Assembly (NCBI RefSeq): GCF_029945965.1
Contig: NZ_JAQSDO010000020.1
Location: 62,001-126,000 of the forward strand
Length of the DNA stretch: 64,000 nt
Source: Thermomonas sp.
Lineage (GTDB): Bacteria > Pseudomonadota > Gammaproteobacteria > Xanthomonadales > Xanthomonadaceae
Direction: 5' to 3'
The translations under genes were made by a program, and so were the position numbers. Below, piece by piece: positions 17,432-25,243 of the stretch; positions within the stretch are counted from its first letter, which is position 1; each line of letters opens with the position of its first letter. A model generated the notes under the pieces. It had not been told where the DNA came from, did not search any database, and saw only the letters and a list, made by a program, of their open reading frames with translations.

Positions 17432-18931
17432 TCAGCGCATCGGCAGGTCGCCGCGGATGCGGCCGCGCAGCACGCGCAGGATCAATGCATTCGGCGCATT
17501 GGGTGTTGAGGCAAACGCAGCGCGGAAGCCGCCCAGGTCACTGAACTGCCCGGTGCTGGAAGCCAGCACCACGTCGCCCTTCTGCAGCCCGTTCTGGGCG
17601 GCGCGACTACCGCGTGCCACATCCTCCACCAGCACGCCGCTCAAACCCTGCCGGCGCAGCGACTCCGGCAACTCGGCGAAACTCGCGCCAGCCAATCGCG
17701 CATCCAGCTGCATGCCCTGCAATGCCTTCGGTGCTTCGCGCAGGCCAGTGACCAGTTGCAGCAGTTTGCCGTCGCGGTGCACATCGAGCGTCACCCTTGT
17801 ATCGACCGCCTGCAGGCCCTGGAAATTGCGCAGCGCCTCGGCGTTTTCGATGTGCTCGCCGTTCGCGGCCAGGATCACGTCGCCGACCTTGAGCCCGGCC
17901 AGTGCTCCCGCCGAACCCGGATAGACGCGGGTCACCACCGCGCCACGGATCTCGTCCAGCCCCAGCCCCTTGGCGATGCGCGCATCCAGGTCCTGGGTGT
18001 CGATGCCCAGGGTGCCGCGGCGGACCACACCGCCGGCCAGCAACTGGTCCTTGATGCCCGATGCCAGGTTGGACGGGATTGCGAAACCCAGCCCGATATT
18101 GCCGGCCATCGAGCCACGCGGGTTGTAGCTGGCGGTGTTGATGCCGACCAGTTCGCCATTGAGGTTGACTAGTGCGCCGCCGGAATTGCCGGGGTTGATC
18201 GAGGCATCGGTCTGGATGAAATTCTGGAAGCCGGCGCCGGGCAGGTTGTTACGGCCCACCGCCGAGACAATGCCCGAGGTCACGGTCTGTCCCACGCCGA
18301 ACGGATTGCCGACCGCGACCACGAAGTCGCCGATCTGCAGTTGATTGCTGTCGGCCACTGGAATGGCTGTCAGGTTCTCGGCCGGAATCCGCATCAGGGC
18401 GACGTCGGTATCCGGGTCGGAGCCGACGAACTCGGCCTTCAGCGTACGCCCGTCGGCCAGGTTCACTGACACTTCGTCGGCGTCCTCGATCACGTGGTTA
18501 TTGGTCAGCACCAGGCCGCGCTTGGCATCGACGATCACGCCCGAACCCAGCGACTGCGCGATGCGCTCCTCGGGAATGCCGAACATGCGGCGAAACACCG
18601 GGTCGTCGCCGAATGGCGTGTTGACCCGCACCCGTTGTTTGCTGGTCACGCTGACCACCGCCGGCAATACCCGCTTGAGCATCGGCGCCAGCGACGGCAT
18701 CGGCATGCCGGCAACTGCGGTCGGCAGCGCGCCTGCGGCTGGCAGTGTGGCGGGCGTGGCAGGACTGGCCGCGAGCGGCGCCTCGACCAGTTGGGTCAGC
18801 GCGGTGGCGGCGAACCCGCCAAACGCGGCGGCGGCGGTCAGCGCCAGCAGGGTGCGGCGGGCGTTGGAGCTCGAGCCGGGCTTGCTGGGTCCGGATTTGC
18901 CGGGCAGTGGGGTAGGTGTTTTGTGCTGCAT
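17432..18931 (-). CDS. Do-family serine endoprotease (DegP/DegQ)
   Basis: A 499-residue periplasmic protease/chaperone. Residues 24-50 form a basic-then-hydrophobic signal segment (RRTLLALTAAAAFGGFAATAL). The trypsin-like domain carries the triad His146 (TNNHV), Asp176 (DTDVALMR) and Ser250 (GNSGG). Two PDZ domains follow, about 290-385 and 410-499. ATG 18931 is chosen because CGGAG lies ten bases upstream, while the longer alternative is a TTG. DegP/Q proteins degrade or refold misfolded envelope proteins. It lies just upstream of the yqjDE-like operon, all on the minus strand. Confidence 0.93.
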   Translation of the reverse strand: MQHKTPTPLPGKSGPSKPGSSSNARRTLLALTAAAAFGGFAATALTQLVEAPLAASPATPATLPAAGALPTAVAGMPMPSLAPMLKRVLPAVVSVTSKQRVRVNTPFGDDPVFRRMFGIPEERIAQSLGSGVIVDAKRGLVLTNNHVIEDADEVSVNLADGRTLKAEFVGSDPDTDVALMRIPAENLTAIPVADSNQLQIGDFVVAVGNPFGVGQTVTSGIVSAVGRNNLPGAGFQNFIQTDASINPGNSGGALVNLNGELVGINTASYNPRGSMAGNIGLGFAIPSNLASGIKDQLLAGGVVRRGTLGIDTQDLDARIAKGLGLDEIRGAVVTRVYPGSAGALAGLKVGDVILAANGEHIENAEALRNFQGLQAVDTRVTLDVHRDGKLLQLVTGLREAPKALQGMQLDARLAGASFAELPESLRRQGLSGVLVEDVARGSRAAQNGLQKGDVVLASSTGQFSDLGGFRAAFASTPNAPNALILRVLRGRIRGDLPMR

Positions 18932-19084
18932 TGCGGGATGACTCCGGGTCAAACGGGGGTCGGCACCGGTCGGCGCGCATTCACACTTTCACACCCACAG
19001 CTTGAATCTTCGGTGAAACCCAAGCCGGCTGCACGTGTCGGCGGTCACGTCCGGATTTCAAGCCCCGGCAGGCAAATTCTGGCG

Positions 19085-19113
19085 TTGACTTCGTTCCGGG
19101 CGCTGGATATGGT
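19085..19113 (+). promoter_or_regulatory. Candidate nrdJa promoter
   Basis: TTGACT at 19085 and TATGGT at 19108 are separated by 17 bases, a good sigma-70 spacing. The NrdR-like box starts 14 bases after the -10 element, where a repressor would block transcription start. Confidence 0.45.
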
Positions 19114-19126
19114 CGATCCGGTATTT

Positions 19127-19142
19127 CCACTACATCTTGTGG
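19127..19142. promoter_or_regulatory. NrdR-box-like palindrome
   Basis: CCACTACATCTTGTGG is an interrupted palindrome that fits the pattern known for NrdR boxes (CACwATATwTTGTG-like ends around an AT core) with one departure. NrdR boxes usually come in pairs and only one clear copy is visible, so the call is moderate. Confidence 0.45.
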
Positions 19143-19375
19143 TTTGAGTCGCCTGACAGGCCCAAGCGTTGTGATTTTTGCAAGGCTTGGAATCGTCGGC
19201 ATCCGTTGGGGAGCGGCGCAACGATGCAGCAGGCAACGGCGGCAACGCCACACAACGCAATCAGTGGCTGGGCGCAATGTGCGCGCGGCTGCGTCTTCGC
19301 CCCCGCGACGACACCACATAGACAGCACGGACGTGGCAGTGCCACGGCCGGACAAGGACAGGAGCAGTATTTGCT

Positions 19376-21535
19376 ATGGCAGGCATGAACACGGTGAGGT
19401 TGGAAGCGGTGGCAACGGACCCAAAGCAGGACATCCCAATGCAGCCCACTTCGCTGGACATCTGGGACAAGAAGTACCGCCTGAAGACCAAGCAGGGCGC
19501 GCCGCTGGATGCCGACATCGATGGCACCTACAAGCGCGTGGCAAAGGCCCTGTCCGAAGCCGAGCCGACCGCCGAGTTGCAGCAATACTGGATGGAGCGC
19601 TTCACCTGGGCGCTGCGCCGCGGGGCGATTCCCGCCGGGCGCATTACCTCCAATGCTGGCGCGCAGGAACACAAGCCGGCCACCAGCACGATCAACTGCA
19701 CCGTGTCGGGCACGATCACCGACTCGATGGACGGCATCCTGGACAAGGTCCATGAGGCCGGCCTGACCCTGAAGGCCGGCTGCGGCATCGGCTATGAATT
19801 CAGCACCTTGCGCCCGCGCGGCGCGTTCGTTGCCGGCGCTGGTGCGTACACGTCCGGCCCGATGTCGTTCATGGATATCTACGACAAGATGTGTTTCACC
19901 GTGTCGTCGGCCGGTGGTCGCCGCGGCGCGCAGATGGGCACCTTCGACGTGTCGCATCCGGACGTGAAGGACTTCATCCGCGCCAAGCGCGAAGATGGCC
20001 GCCTGCGACAGTTCAACCTGAGCCTGCTGATCACCGACGGCTTCATGGACGCGGTCAAGAATGACGGCGATTGGCCCCTGGTGTTCCCGGTGAATGCCAA
20101 GGAAGCGCACGAAGTCGACCTGGACAACACTGACCAGGTCATCTGGCGCGAATGGCCGACCCACAAGAGTTATGTCACTCGCGAGGACGGCCTGGTCGCC
20201 TGCAAGGTCTACGGTCACATCCGCGCGCGCCACCTGTGGGACATGATCATGGTGTCGACGTATGACTACGCCGAGCCGGGTTTCATCCTGATCGACCGCG
20301 TCAACGAGATGAACAACAACTGGTGGTGCGAAACCATCCGCGCCACCAATCCCTGCGGCGAACAGCCGCTGCCGCCCTACGGCGCCTGCCTGCTGGGTTC
20401 GGTCAACCTGACCAAGTTCGTGCGCAACCCCTTTACCGACCAGGCCAAGTTCGACTGGGAGGAATACAAGGAAGTGGTGCGCGTGTTCACCCGCATGCTG
20501 GACAACGTGGTCGAAGTGAACGGCTTGCCGTTGCAGAAGCAGCGCGACGAAATCGCGCGCAAGCGTCGCCACGGCATGGGCTTCCTCGGCCTTGGCAGCA
20601 CCTTGACCATGCTCAAGATGAAGTACGGCAGCAAGGCCTCGTGCGAATTCACCGAGCGCATCGCCCGTGACATGGCCGTCGCCGGCTGGGAAATGGGCCT
20701 GTCGCTGGCCAAGGAAAAGGGCGCCGCCCCGATCATGGGCGAGCAATTCGACGTGACCGCCGCAATGCTCCGCCTGCGTCCGGAAATGGTGGCCGACGGC
20801 TGGAAGCTGGGCCAGCAGATTGAAGGCAAGACTCTGCACGCCAAGTACAGCCGCTACATGCAGAGGATCGCCGAAGTCGCGCCGGAATTGGTAGAGGAAC
20901 TGGCCGAAGTGGGTTCGCGCTTCACTCACCATAGCTCGATCGCGCCGACCGGCACCATCTCGCTTTCACTTGCCAACAACGCCTCCAACGGCATCGAGCC
21001 CAGCTTCGCCCATCACTACAGCCGCAATGTGATCCGCGAAGGCAAGAAGTCGAAGGAAAAAGTCGACGTGTGGTCGTTCGAGTTGCTCGCCTATCGCGAG
21101 CTGGTGAACGCCAAGGCGATGCCGTATTCCGAAGACGCCGCCACCAAGCTGCCCGACTATTTCATCGCCGCCGATGACGTCAGCCCGAAAGAACACGTCG
21201 ACGTGCAGGCCGCCGCGCAGAAGTGGGTGGACTCATCCATTTCCAAGACCGCGAACGTGCCGACGGACTACCCGTACGAAGAGTTCAAGGACATCTACCG
21301 CTACGCCCACGAGCAAGGCCTCAAGGGCTGTACCACGTTCCGCTTCAACCCGGCCGCTTTCCAGGGCGTGCTGGTCAAGGAAGCCGACCTCGAAAACACC
21401 ACCTATCGCTTCGAACTGGAAGACGGCCAGGTGGTCGAGGTCAAGGGCAACGAGCAGATCGAATACGACGGCGAAATGCACACCGCCGCCAATCTGTTTG
21501 ATGCGCTCAAAGAGGGCTACTACGGAAAGTTCTGA
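19376..21535 (+). CDS. nrdJa: Adenosylcobalamin-dependent (class II) ribonucleotide reductase, large part
   Basis: A 719-residue catalytic subunit that reduces ribonucleotides to deoxyribonucleotides with adenosylcobalamin. Visible landmarks are TSTINCTVSGTI near residue 100, the glycyl/loop region SAGGRRGAQMGTFDVSHPDVKD, the active-site NPCGEQPL and SIAPTGTISL. The C-terminus ends at YYGKF and lacks the terminal cysteine motif of one-piece NrdJ; that part is encoded by nrdJb 900 bases downstream, as in Pseudomonas NrdJa/NrdJb. AGGAG precedes ATG 19376 at a long spacing of 11. Three 23-bp repeats span its stop codon. Confidence 0.93.
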   Translation: MAGMNTVRLEAVATDPKQDIPMQPTSLDIWDKKYRLKTKQGAPLDADIDGTYKRVAKALSEAEPTAELQQYWMERFTWALRRGAIPAGRITSNAGAQEHKPATSTINCTVSGTITDSMDGILDKVHEAGLTLKAGCGIGYEFSTLRPRGAFVAGAGAYTSGPMSFMDIYDKMCFTVSSAGGRRGAQMGTFDVSHPDVKDFIRAKREDGRLRQFNLSLLITDGFMDAVKNDGDWPLVFPVNAKEAHEVDLDNTDQVIWREWPTHKSYVTREDGLVACKVYGHIRARHLWDMIMVSTYDYAEPGFILIDRVNEMNNNWWCETIRATNPCGEQPLPPYGACLLGSVNLTKFVRNPFTDQAKFDWEEYKEVVRVFTRMLDNVVEVNGLPLQKQRDEIARKRRHGMGFLGLGSTLTMLKMKYGSKASCEFTERIARDMAVAGWEMGLSLAKEKGAAPIMGEQFDVTAAMLRLRPEMVADGWKLGQQIEGKTLHAKYSRYMQRIAEVAPELVEELAEVGSRFTHHSSIAPTGTISLSLANNASNGIEPSFAHHYSRNVIREGKKSKEKVDVWSFELLAYRELVNAKAMPYSEDAATKLPDYFIAADDVSPKEHVDVQAAAQKWVDSSISKTANVPTDYPYEEFKDIYRYAHEQGLKGCTTFRFNPAAFQGVLVKEADLENTTYRFELEDGQVVEVKGNEQIEYDGEMHTAANLFDALKEGYYGKF

Positions 21536-21590
21536 GGAAGGGTCACGGAAAATTTTGAGGCAGGTTAACGGCAAGTTCTGACCACCGGCC
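21522..21590 (+). repeat. Three degenerate 23-bp tandem repeats across the nrdJa stop codon
   Basis: Units starting at 21522, 21545 and 21568 share ACGGAAAGTTCTGAGG-like sequence at an exact 23-base period. The first unit contains the real codons for GKF and the stop; each later unit repeats a TGA at the same place. Confidence 0.65.
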
Positions 21591-21695
21591 AACCGACGTT
21601 GCGATGCGTGTCCGTCACGCTGCACGCACGCCGTTTCCGGGTATAGCATCACGTTGTTGTACCCACCCAACCCAAGCCCTTTCGAGGAAGGTCAA

Positions 21696-22316
21696 ATGAG
21701 CAATGGAAACGGAGTTGCGGCCACGTTGTCGAATGCCGCCGAGACTGTAAAAGAAACCGCCAGCAATGTCGGCAGCAGCATCGCGACCACCGCCGAAGGC
21801 GCCATGGACTCGGTAAAGAAAGCTGCAGGCAAGGCGAAGAAGGCGGTGAGCAAGGCAGCCAAGAAAGCCGAAAAGACCGTCAAGGCCGATGTCGCCAAGG
21901 TCAAGAAAGCGGTGAGCAAGAACACCGCCAAGGCTAGGAAGGCTGTCAAGACGACCACGGACAAGGCCAGGAAATCGCTGACCGACGCAAGTGCCTCGGC
22001 CAAGAAGGAAGTTGCCGCACTCAAGTCCAAGGGCGCCAGCAAGAAGGCGGCTGCCAAGAAAGCAGTGAAGAAAGCCGCGAAGAAGGCCACCGCCAAGAAG
22101 GCCACCGCCAAGAAGGCGGCAGTCAGGAAAGCCGTGAAGAAGGCTGCACCGAAGAAGGTGGCCAGGAAGGCTGCTGCAAAGAAATCGCCCGCCAAGAAGG
22201 CGGCACCGAAGAAGGCAGTGAAGAAGGCGCCGGCCAAGAAAGCCACGCCGAAGAAAGCTGCTGCAAAGAAAGCCGTGCCGAAAAAAGCCGCCAAGAAGGC
22301 TGCGAAGAAGAAGTAG
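21696..22316 (+). CDS. Histone H1-like, Lys/Ala-rich DNA-binding protein
   Basis: A 206-residue protein. The first 50 residues are Ser/Thr/Ala-rich; the remainder is a long array of KKAAAKKAVKKA-type repeats with PKKA and AKKS variants, typical of bacterial H1/HC2/AlgP-like proteins that bind DNA through lysine side chains. It would be strongly basic and largely disordered. GAGGAAGGT precedes ATG 21696 at good distance; an upstream in-frame ATG is less likely. It lies between the two halves of the class II ribonucleotide reductase on the same strand and is closed by a strong hairpin. Repeat number in such genes varies between strains. Confidence 0.88.
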   Translation: MSNGNGVAATLSNAAETVKETASNVGSSIATTAEGAMDSVKKAAGKAKKAVSKAAKKAEKTVKADVAKVKKAVSKNTAKARKAVKTTTDKARKSLTDASASAKKEVAALKSKGASKKAAAKKAVKKAAKKATAKKATAKKAAVRKAVKKAAPKKVARKAAAKKSPAKKAAPKKAVKKAPAKKATPKKAAAKKAVPKKAAKKAAKKK

Positions 22317-22326
22317 TCCGCACCAG

Positions 22327-22360
22327 GCACCCCCTCCCGTCATGGGCGGGGGTGCTTTGT
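22327..22360 (+). terminator. Terminator after the histone-like gene
   Basis: GCACCCCC pairs with GGGGGTGC around an inner CCC-GTCAT-GGG stem, followed by TTTGT. It lies between the histone-like gene and nrdJb, so nrdJb transcription may be partly separated from upstream genes. Confidence 0.75.
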
Positions 22361-22428
22361 CACCACATCCATCCCCCGCATCGATACGCACCACATCGAA
22401 TTGCAAAGAACACAGCACCGGAAACCAC

Positions 22429-23223
22429 ATGGCCGTCAGGATCGACAAGAAAATCAAGGGCTATACCGTCGTCACCCCCGAGGACAAGGCGAAGGAAGCC
22501 GTCAAGGCCGCAGCCGTCACCCGCGAAGCCGCCGAGGCCGAACTGGCCAAGGGCGCCGACGTCATCCAGATGCACGAGCGCATCGAGCGCCCGGAAGTGC
22601 TGATCGGTTCCACCTACAAGATCAAGTCGCCGCTGGTCGAACACGCCATGTACGTGACCATCAACGACATCGTGCTCAATGCCGGCACCGACCACGAGCA
22701 TCGCCGCCCGTTCGAGATCTTCATCAACTCCAAGTCGATGGACCACTTCCAGTGGATCGTCGCGCTGACCCGGATCATGTCCGCCGTGTTCCGCAAGGGC
22801 GGCGACGTGACCTTCCTGGTCGAGGAAATGAAGGCCGTGTTCGATCCCAAGGGCGGCTACTTCAAGGCCGGTGGCGTGTACATGCCGTCGCTGGTCGCCG
22901 AACTCGGCATGATCATCGAAGACCACCTGAAGTCGATCGGCATGCTGCACGACCCGGAAATGAGCGCCGAGAACCGCGCCCTGATCGTCGAAAAGCGCCG
23001 CGCCTACGACACCCACCAGCGCTCAAAAAAAAAGCCTGAGATAAGCAAAGCGCCTGCCGCCGCTGCCACCGGTAGCGGTCACGAAGAAGACATCGAAGTC
23101 ACCGGCGACGGCGCCAGCTTCCCGCCCACCGCGACCATGTGCCACAAGTGCAGCACCAAGGCGCTGGTCCTGATGGACGGCTGCGCGACGTGCTTGAACT
23201 GTGGGTATTCGAAGTGCGGGTGA
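22429..23223 (+). CDS. nrdJb: Class II ribonucleotide reductase accessory part NrdJb
   Basis: A 264-residue protein. Its core (residues about 40-185, with HAMYVTINDIVLNAGT and RPFEIFINSKSMDHFQWIVALTRIMSAVFRKGG) matches the C-terminal TSCPD-type region of one-piece NrdJ enzymes. A Lys/Ala/Ser linker follows, then a cysteine-rich end with MCHKC, CATCLNCG and a penultimate Cys, the redox-active tail that re-reduces the active site. It complements NrdJa encoded upstream. ATG 22429 begins the conserved MAVRIDKKIKGYTVV. An A9 run at the linker creates a potential frameshift site that would remove the cysteine tail. Confidence 0.9.
   Translation: MAVRIDKKIKGYTVVTPEDKAKEAVKAAAVTREAAEAELAKGADVIQMHERIERPEVLIGSTYKIKSPLVEHAMYVTINDIVLNAGTDHEHRRPFEIFINSKSMDHFQWIVALTRIMSAVFRKGGDVTFLVEEMKAVFDPKGGYFKAGGVYMPSLVAELGMIIEDHLKSIGMLHDPEMSAENRALIVEKRRAYDTHQRSKKKPEISKAPAAAATGSGHEEDIEVTGDGASFPPTATMCHKCSTKALVLMDGCATCLNCGYSKCG
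23025..23039 (+). other. Candidate -1 frameshift/slippage site in nrdJb
   Basis: Nine A residues (23025-23033) followed by G give the heptamer A AAA AAG in the correct phase at 23028-23034. A slip of -1 leads to GCC then TGA (23037-23039). A hairpin CCGCTGCC-ACC-GGTAGCGG lies at 23060-23078. The truncated product would be 203 residues and lack the cysteine tail. Confidence 0.4.
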
Positions 23224-23269
23224 GTTGTCTCCCCACTACTTGCGATGTTCCCTCCGCACTTGTGAATGA

Positions 23270-24034
23270 ATGTATTTGATGTACGTAGACGAAAGTGGTG
23301 ACCCTGGCATGATCAACTCGCCAAGCCGCCACTTCGTACTCTCCGGGCTCGTGATACATGAATTAACTTGGCTAGCGACATTGGACGCTTTGATCGATTT
23401 TAGGCGGCGCATGCGAACTAGCTTTGGGCTCAAATTGCGAGAAGAAATTCACGCAGCCCGCTTCATCAATAAGCCGGCAGATCTAAAACGTATTGCGCGA
23501 CATGATCGACTGACAATCCTGCGCCATTTCGCTGATGAAATTGCACGACTTCAAGAGATTAGCGTCATAAATATAGTCGTAGATAAAGCAGGCAAGCCTG
23601 ATGACTACGACGTTTTCGATAAAGCTTGGCAGGCGCTGATCCAGCGCTTCGAAAATACGATCATCCATCGGAACTTCCCAGGTCCAAACAATCCCGATGA
23701 AAGGGGTATGGTTTTCGCTGATGGGCAACCTTCTAAACAATTAACGGGTTTGCTCCGGCGCATGCGACGGCATAACCCTATTCCGAGTCAGCTGGCGGGC
23801 GCTGGGTACCGAAACATTCATTTAAAGAAGGTCATTGAAGACCCTGTTTACAGAGATTCCCGCCATTCGCTCATGGTGCAGGCTGCAGATTTATGCGCAT
23901 TTTTGCTCTACCAAAAATTCGCTCCGAACAAGTACATGCGTCAGAGCGGAGGCGCGAACTACTTCGCGAGGATAGAACCTGTACTTTGTAAAGTGGCTTG
24001 TCCCCGAGATCCTCATGGGATTGTGCGCTTATAA
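23270..24034 (+). CDS. DUF3800 domain protein
   Basis: A 254-residue protein beginning MYLMYVDESGDPGM, the signature DESG start of DUF3800, with downstream DSRHSLMVQAADLCAFLL, the conserved QxADL block. The family has an RNase H-like fold and is found in mobile and defence contexts; activity of this copy is unknown. Codon use is clearly more AT-rich than in neighbours (many AAA, ATT, TTT and AAT codons), consistent with horizontal acquisition as a single cargo gene. No phage or transposase gene adjoins it. A GC hairpin follows the stop. Confidence 0.85.
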   Translation: MYLMYVDESGDPGMINSPSRHFVLSGLVIHELTWLATLDALIDFRRRMRTSFGLKLREEIHAARFINKPADLKRIARHDRLTILRHFADEIARLQEISVINIVVDKAGKPDDYDVFDKAWQALIQRFENTIIHRNFPGPNNPDERGMVFADGQPSKQLTGLLRRMRRHNPIPSQLAGAGYRNIHLKKVIEDPVYRDSRHSLMVQAADLCAFLLYQKFAPNKYMRQSGGANYFARIEPVLCKVACPRDPHGIVRL

Positions 24035-24038
24035 AAAA

Positions 24039-24056
24039 GGGCGCCTCTCGGCGCCC
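24039..24056. terminator. GC hairpin after DUF3800 gene
   Basis: GGGCGCC-TCTC-GGCGCCC is a perfect 7-bp stem 5 bases after the stop codon. The A run lies before the stem, so it fits a terminator for minus-strand transcripts better than for the gene itself; it may work both ways. Confidence 0.5.
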
Positions 24057-24135
24057 GGGTGGATCCTAATGAGCGGACGAGCCGCCGGTTAGATCCAAAT
24101 TCATGGTGCCAGACTCGACGGGAAGAGTCAACAAA

Positions 24136-24156
24136 TTATGCACAGGGTTATCCACA
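24136..24156 (+). promoter_or_regulatory. Two tandem perfect DnaA boxes
   Basis: TTATGCACA (24136-24144) and TTATCCACA (24148-24156) both match the DnaA consensus TTATNCACA, in the same orientation, 12 bases apart, in an AT-rich intergenic stretch. Only two were found, so this is not by itself an origin. Confidence 0.5.
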
Positions 24157-24174
24157 GCCCAAAACACAAAACAT

Positions 24175-24193
24175 GGGGTCAGAGTCGACTTTC
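24175..24193 (+). repeat. Dispersed intergenic repeat, copy A
   Basis: GGGGTCAGAGTCGACTTTC, preceded by an A-rich stretch, recurs with few changes at 26005 and 28849. A related shorter string GGTGCCAGACTCGAC is at 24105. Confidence 0.55.
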
Positions 24194-24269
24194 TTGAGAG
24201 AAGCAGCCTGGATCCGCGATCGCTAAACTGCCAGCTACGAAAATTCCAAGCCCCCATAAGGAACATCCC

Positions 24270-24623
24270 ATGGCGTTCACCACCACAGCCTCCGGCCTGC
24301 AGTTTGAAGACACCGTCGTTGGCACCGGCGCCGAGACACAGCCTGGCCGCAACGTCACCGTGCATTACACCGGCTGGCTGTTTGATAACGGCGAGCAGGG
24401 CGAGAAATTCGATTCCAGCAAGGATCGCGGCGAACCCTTCATCTTTCCGCTTGGTGGCGGCATGGTCATCAAGGGCTGGGATGAGGGCGTGCAGGGCATG
24501 AAGGAAGGCGGCCAACGCACGCTGATCATCCCCGCCAACCTTGGCTACGGTGCACGCGGCGCCGGTGGTGTCATCCCGCCGAATGCCACGCTCAAGTTCG
24601 AAGTCGAACTTTTGGGGGCTTGA
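24270..24623 (+). CDS. FKBP-type peptidyl-prolyl cis-trans isomerase
   Basis: A 117-residue single-domain FKBP without signal peptide, so cytoplasmic. Active-site residues are seen in [80 protein letters not shown]. It accelerates proline isomerisation during folding. AAGGA precedes ATG 24270. A hairpin terminator follows, separating it from the lipoprotein gene. The gene is flanked upstream by DnaA boxes and a dispersed repeat. Confidence 0.95.
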   Translation: MAFTTTASGLQFEDTVVGTGAETQPGRNVTVHYTGWLFDNGEQGEKFDSSKDRGEPFIFPLGGGMVIKGWDEGVQGMKEGGQRTLIIPANLGYGARGAGGVIPPNATLKFEVELLGA

Positions 24624-24650
24624 GTGCGAGAAAAACGGAATAAAAAAAGA

Positions 24651-24696
24651 GGGCGGAGGGAATTAAGGTGTCTTATTTCCCTCCGTCCCCCTTTTG
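24651..24696 (+). terminator. Terminator after FKBP gene
   Basis: GGGCGGAGGGAA pairs with TTCCCTCCGTCCC (one bulged base), followed by CCCTTTT. It begins 27 bases after the stop codon. Confidence 0.7.
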
Positions 24697-24727
24697 CCCA
24701 TATTCAACACCTTTAAGGAGACTATTT

Positions 24728-25186
24728 TTGAAGACTCTCGTCCTTATCCTCGCTGCCGCGACGCTGGCCGCTTGTTCTGATCCCCAGCCTGCCGCAAACA
24801 CTCCTGCGTCGGCCGAAACGAGCGCAGTGGAAACGGTGCCGGCAGGCAACGATGCAGATGCCAACGCCACTCACGCCACAACTCCAGCCACGACCGATGC
24901 CGCCAGTACCGAAGCCGACTATCTCGGCCGCTGGACCGGGGTCGAGGGCATGTATCTGGTCGTCGCCGCAAAGCCTGACGGCGGCGTGACGCTCGAAATG
25001 CAATGGGATCTCGACAACAAGGGCACGTTCGATGGAACTGTCACCGCCGAAGGCCTGCATTTCATGCGGGGCGGCGTCGCGGAAAACGCTGTGCATACCA
25101 ACGGCAATGCGACCGGCTTGAAATACCTCGCCGGCAAAAAACAATGCCTGACGGTCAAGCCGGGTGAGGGGTATTGCCGGGATTGA
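24728..25186 (+). CDS. Predicted lipoprotein of unknown function
   Basis: A 152-residue protein translated from TTG 24728, chosen because AAGGAG lies seven bases upstream and because it produces a proper lipoprotein signal KTLVLILAAATLAAC with the lipobox Cys at residue 16. A Thr/Ala-rich linker follows, then a compact domain (about 75-152) with YLGRWTGVEGMYLVVAAKPDGGVTLEM and two cysteines near the end, a lipocalin-like or DUF-type beta pattern. The mature protein is expected in the periplasm, lipid-anchored. Function is not recognised. Confidence 0.8.
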   Translation: MKTLVLILAAATLAACSDPQPAANTPASAETSAVETVPAGNDADANATHATTPATTDAASTEADYLGRWTGVEGMYLVVAAKPDGGVTLEMQWDLDNKGTFDGTVTAEGLHFMRGGVAENAVHTNGNATGLKYLAGKKQCLTVKPGEGYCRD

Positions 25187-25243
25187 CTCGCAATCGTCGG
25201 ACCATTTTTCCGGATTTTTCAGCCTCTGCTTTTATGCCATTCG

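Larger units (their letters stand above)
18932..19375. other. Gene-free region between degP-like gene and nrdJa
   Basis: About 440 bases hold the divergent promoters of the protease and of nrdJa. On the plus strand a sigma-70-like promoter, a NrdR-type box and a leader of roughly 250 bases can be seen. The leader contains short hairpins such as GGCGGCAACGCC and the palindrome CGTGGCAGTGCCACG (19331-19345). No protein gene is supported. Confidence 0.5.

Noticed and set aside
19143-19375. Cobalamin riboswitch before nrdJa
   Set aside because: CAGTGGCTGGG-like strings were seen, but the ordered conserved blocks of the B12 element could not be found in the plus orientation.
19130-20932. 600-codon open frame on the minus strand over nrdJa
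   Set aside because: nrdJa on the plus strand matches a known enzyme throughout; the opposite frame shows no domain.
21692-22330. Long open frames antisense to the histone-like gene
   Set aside because: They are low-complexity Phe/Ala mirror frames created by AAG/GCC repeats in the real gene.
24039-24056. Strong rho-independent terminator for the DUF3800 gene
   Set aside because: The hairpin is good but the A/T tract is on the wrong side for plus-strand termination, so only a bidirectional hairpin is claimed.
24136-24193. Replication origin
   Set aside because: Only two DnaA boxes, no cluster, no dnaA/dnaN or gidA/rnpA genes nearby.
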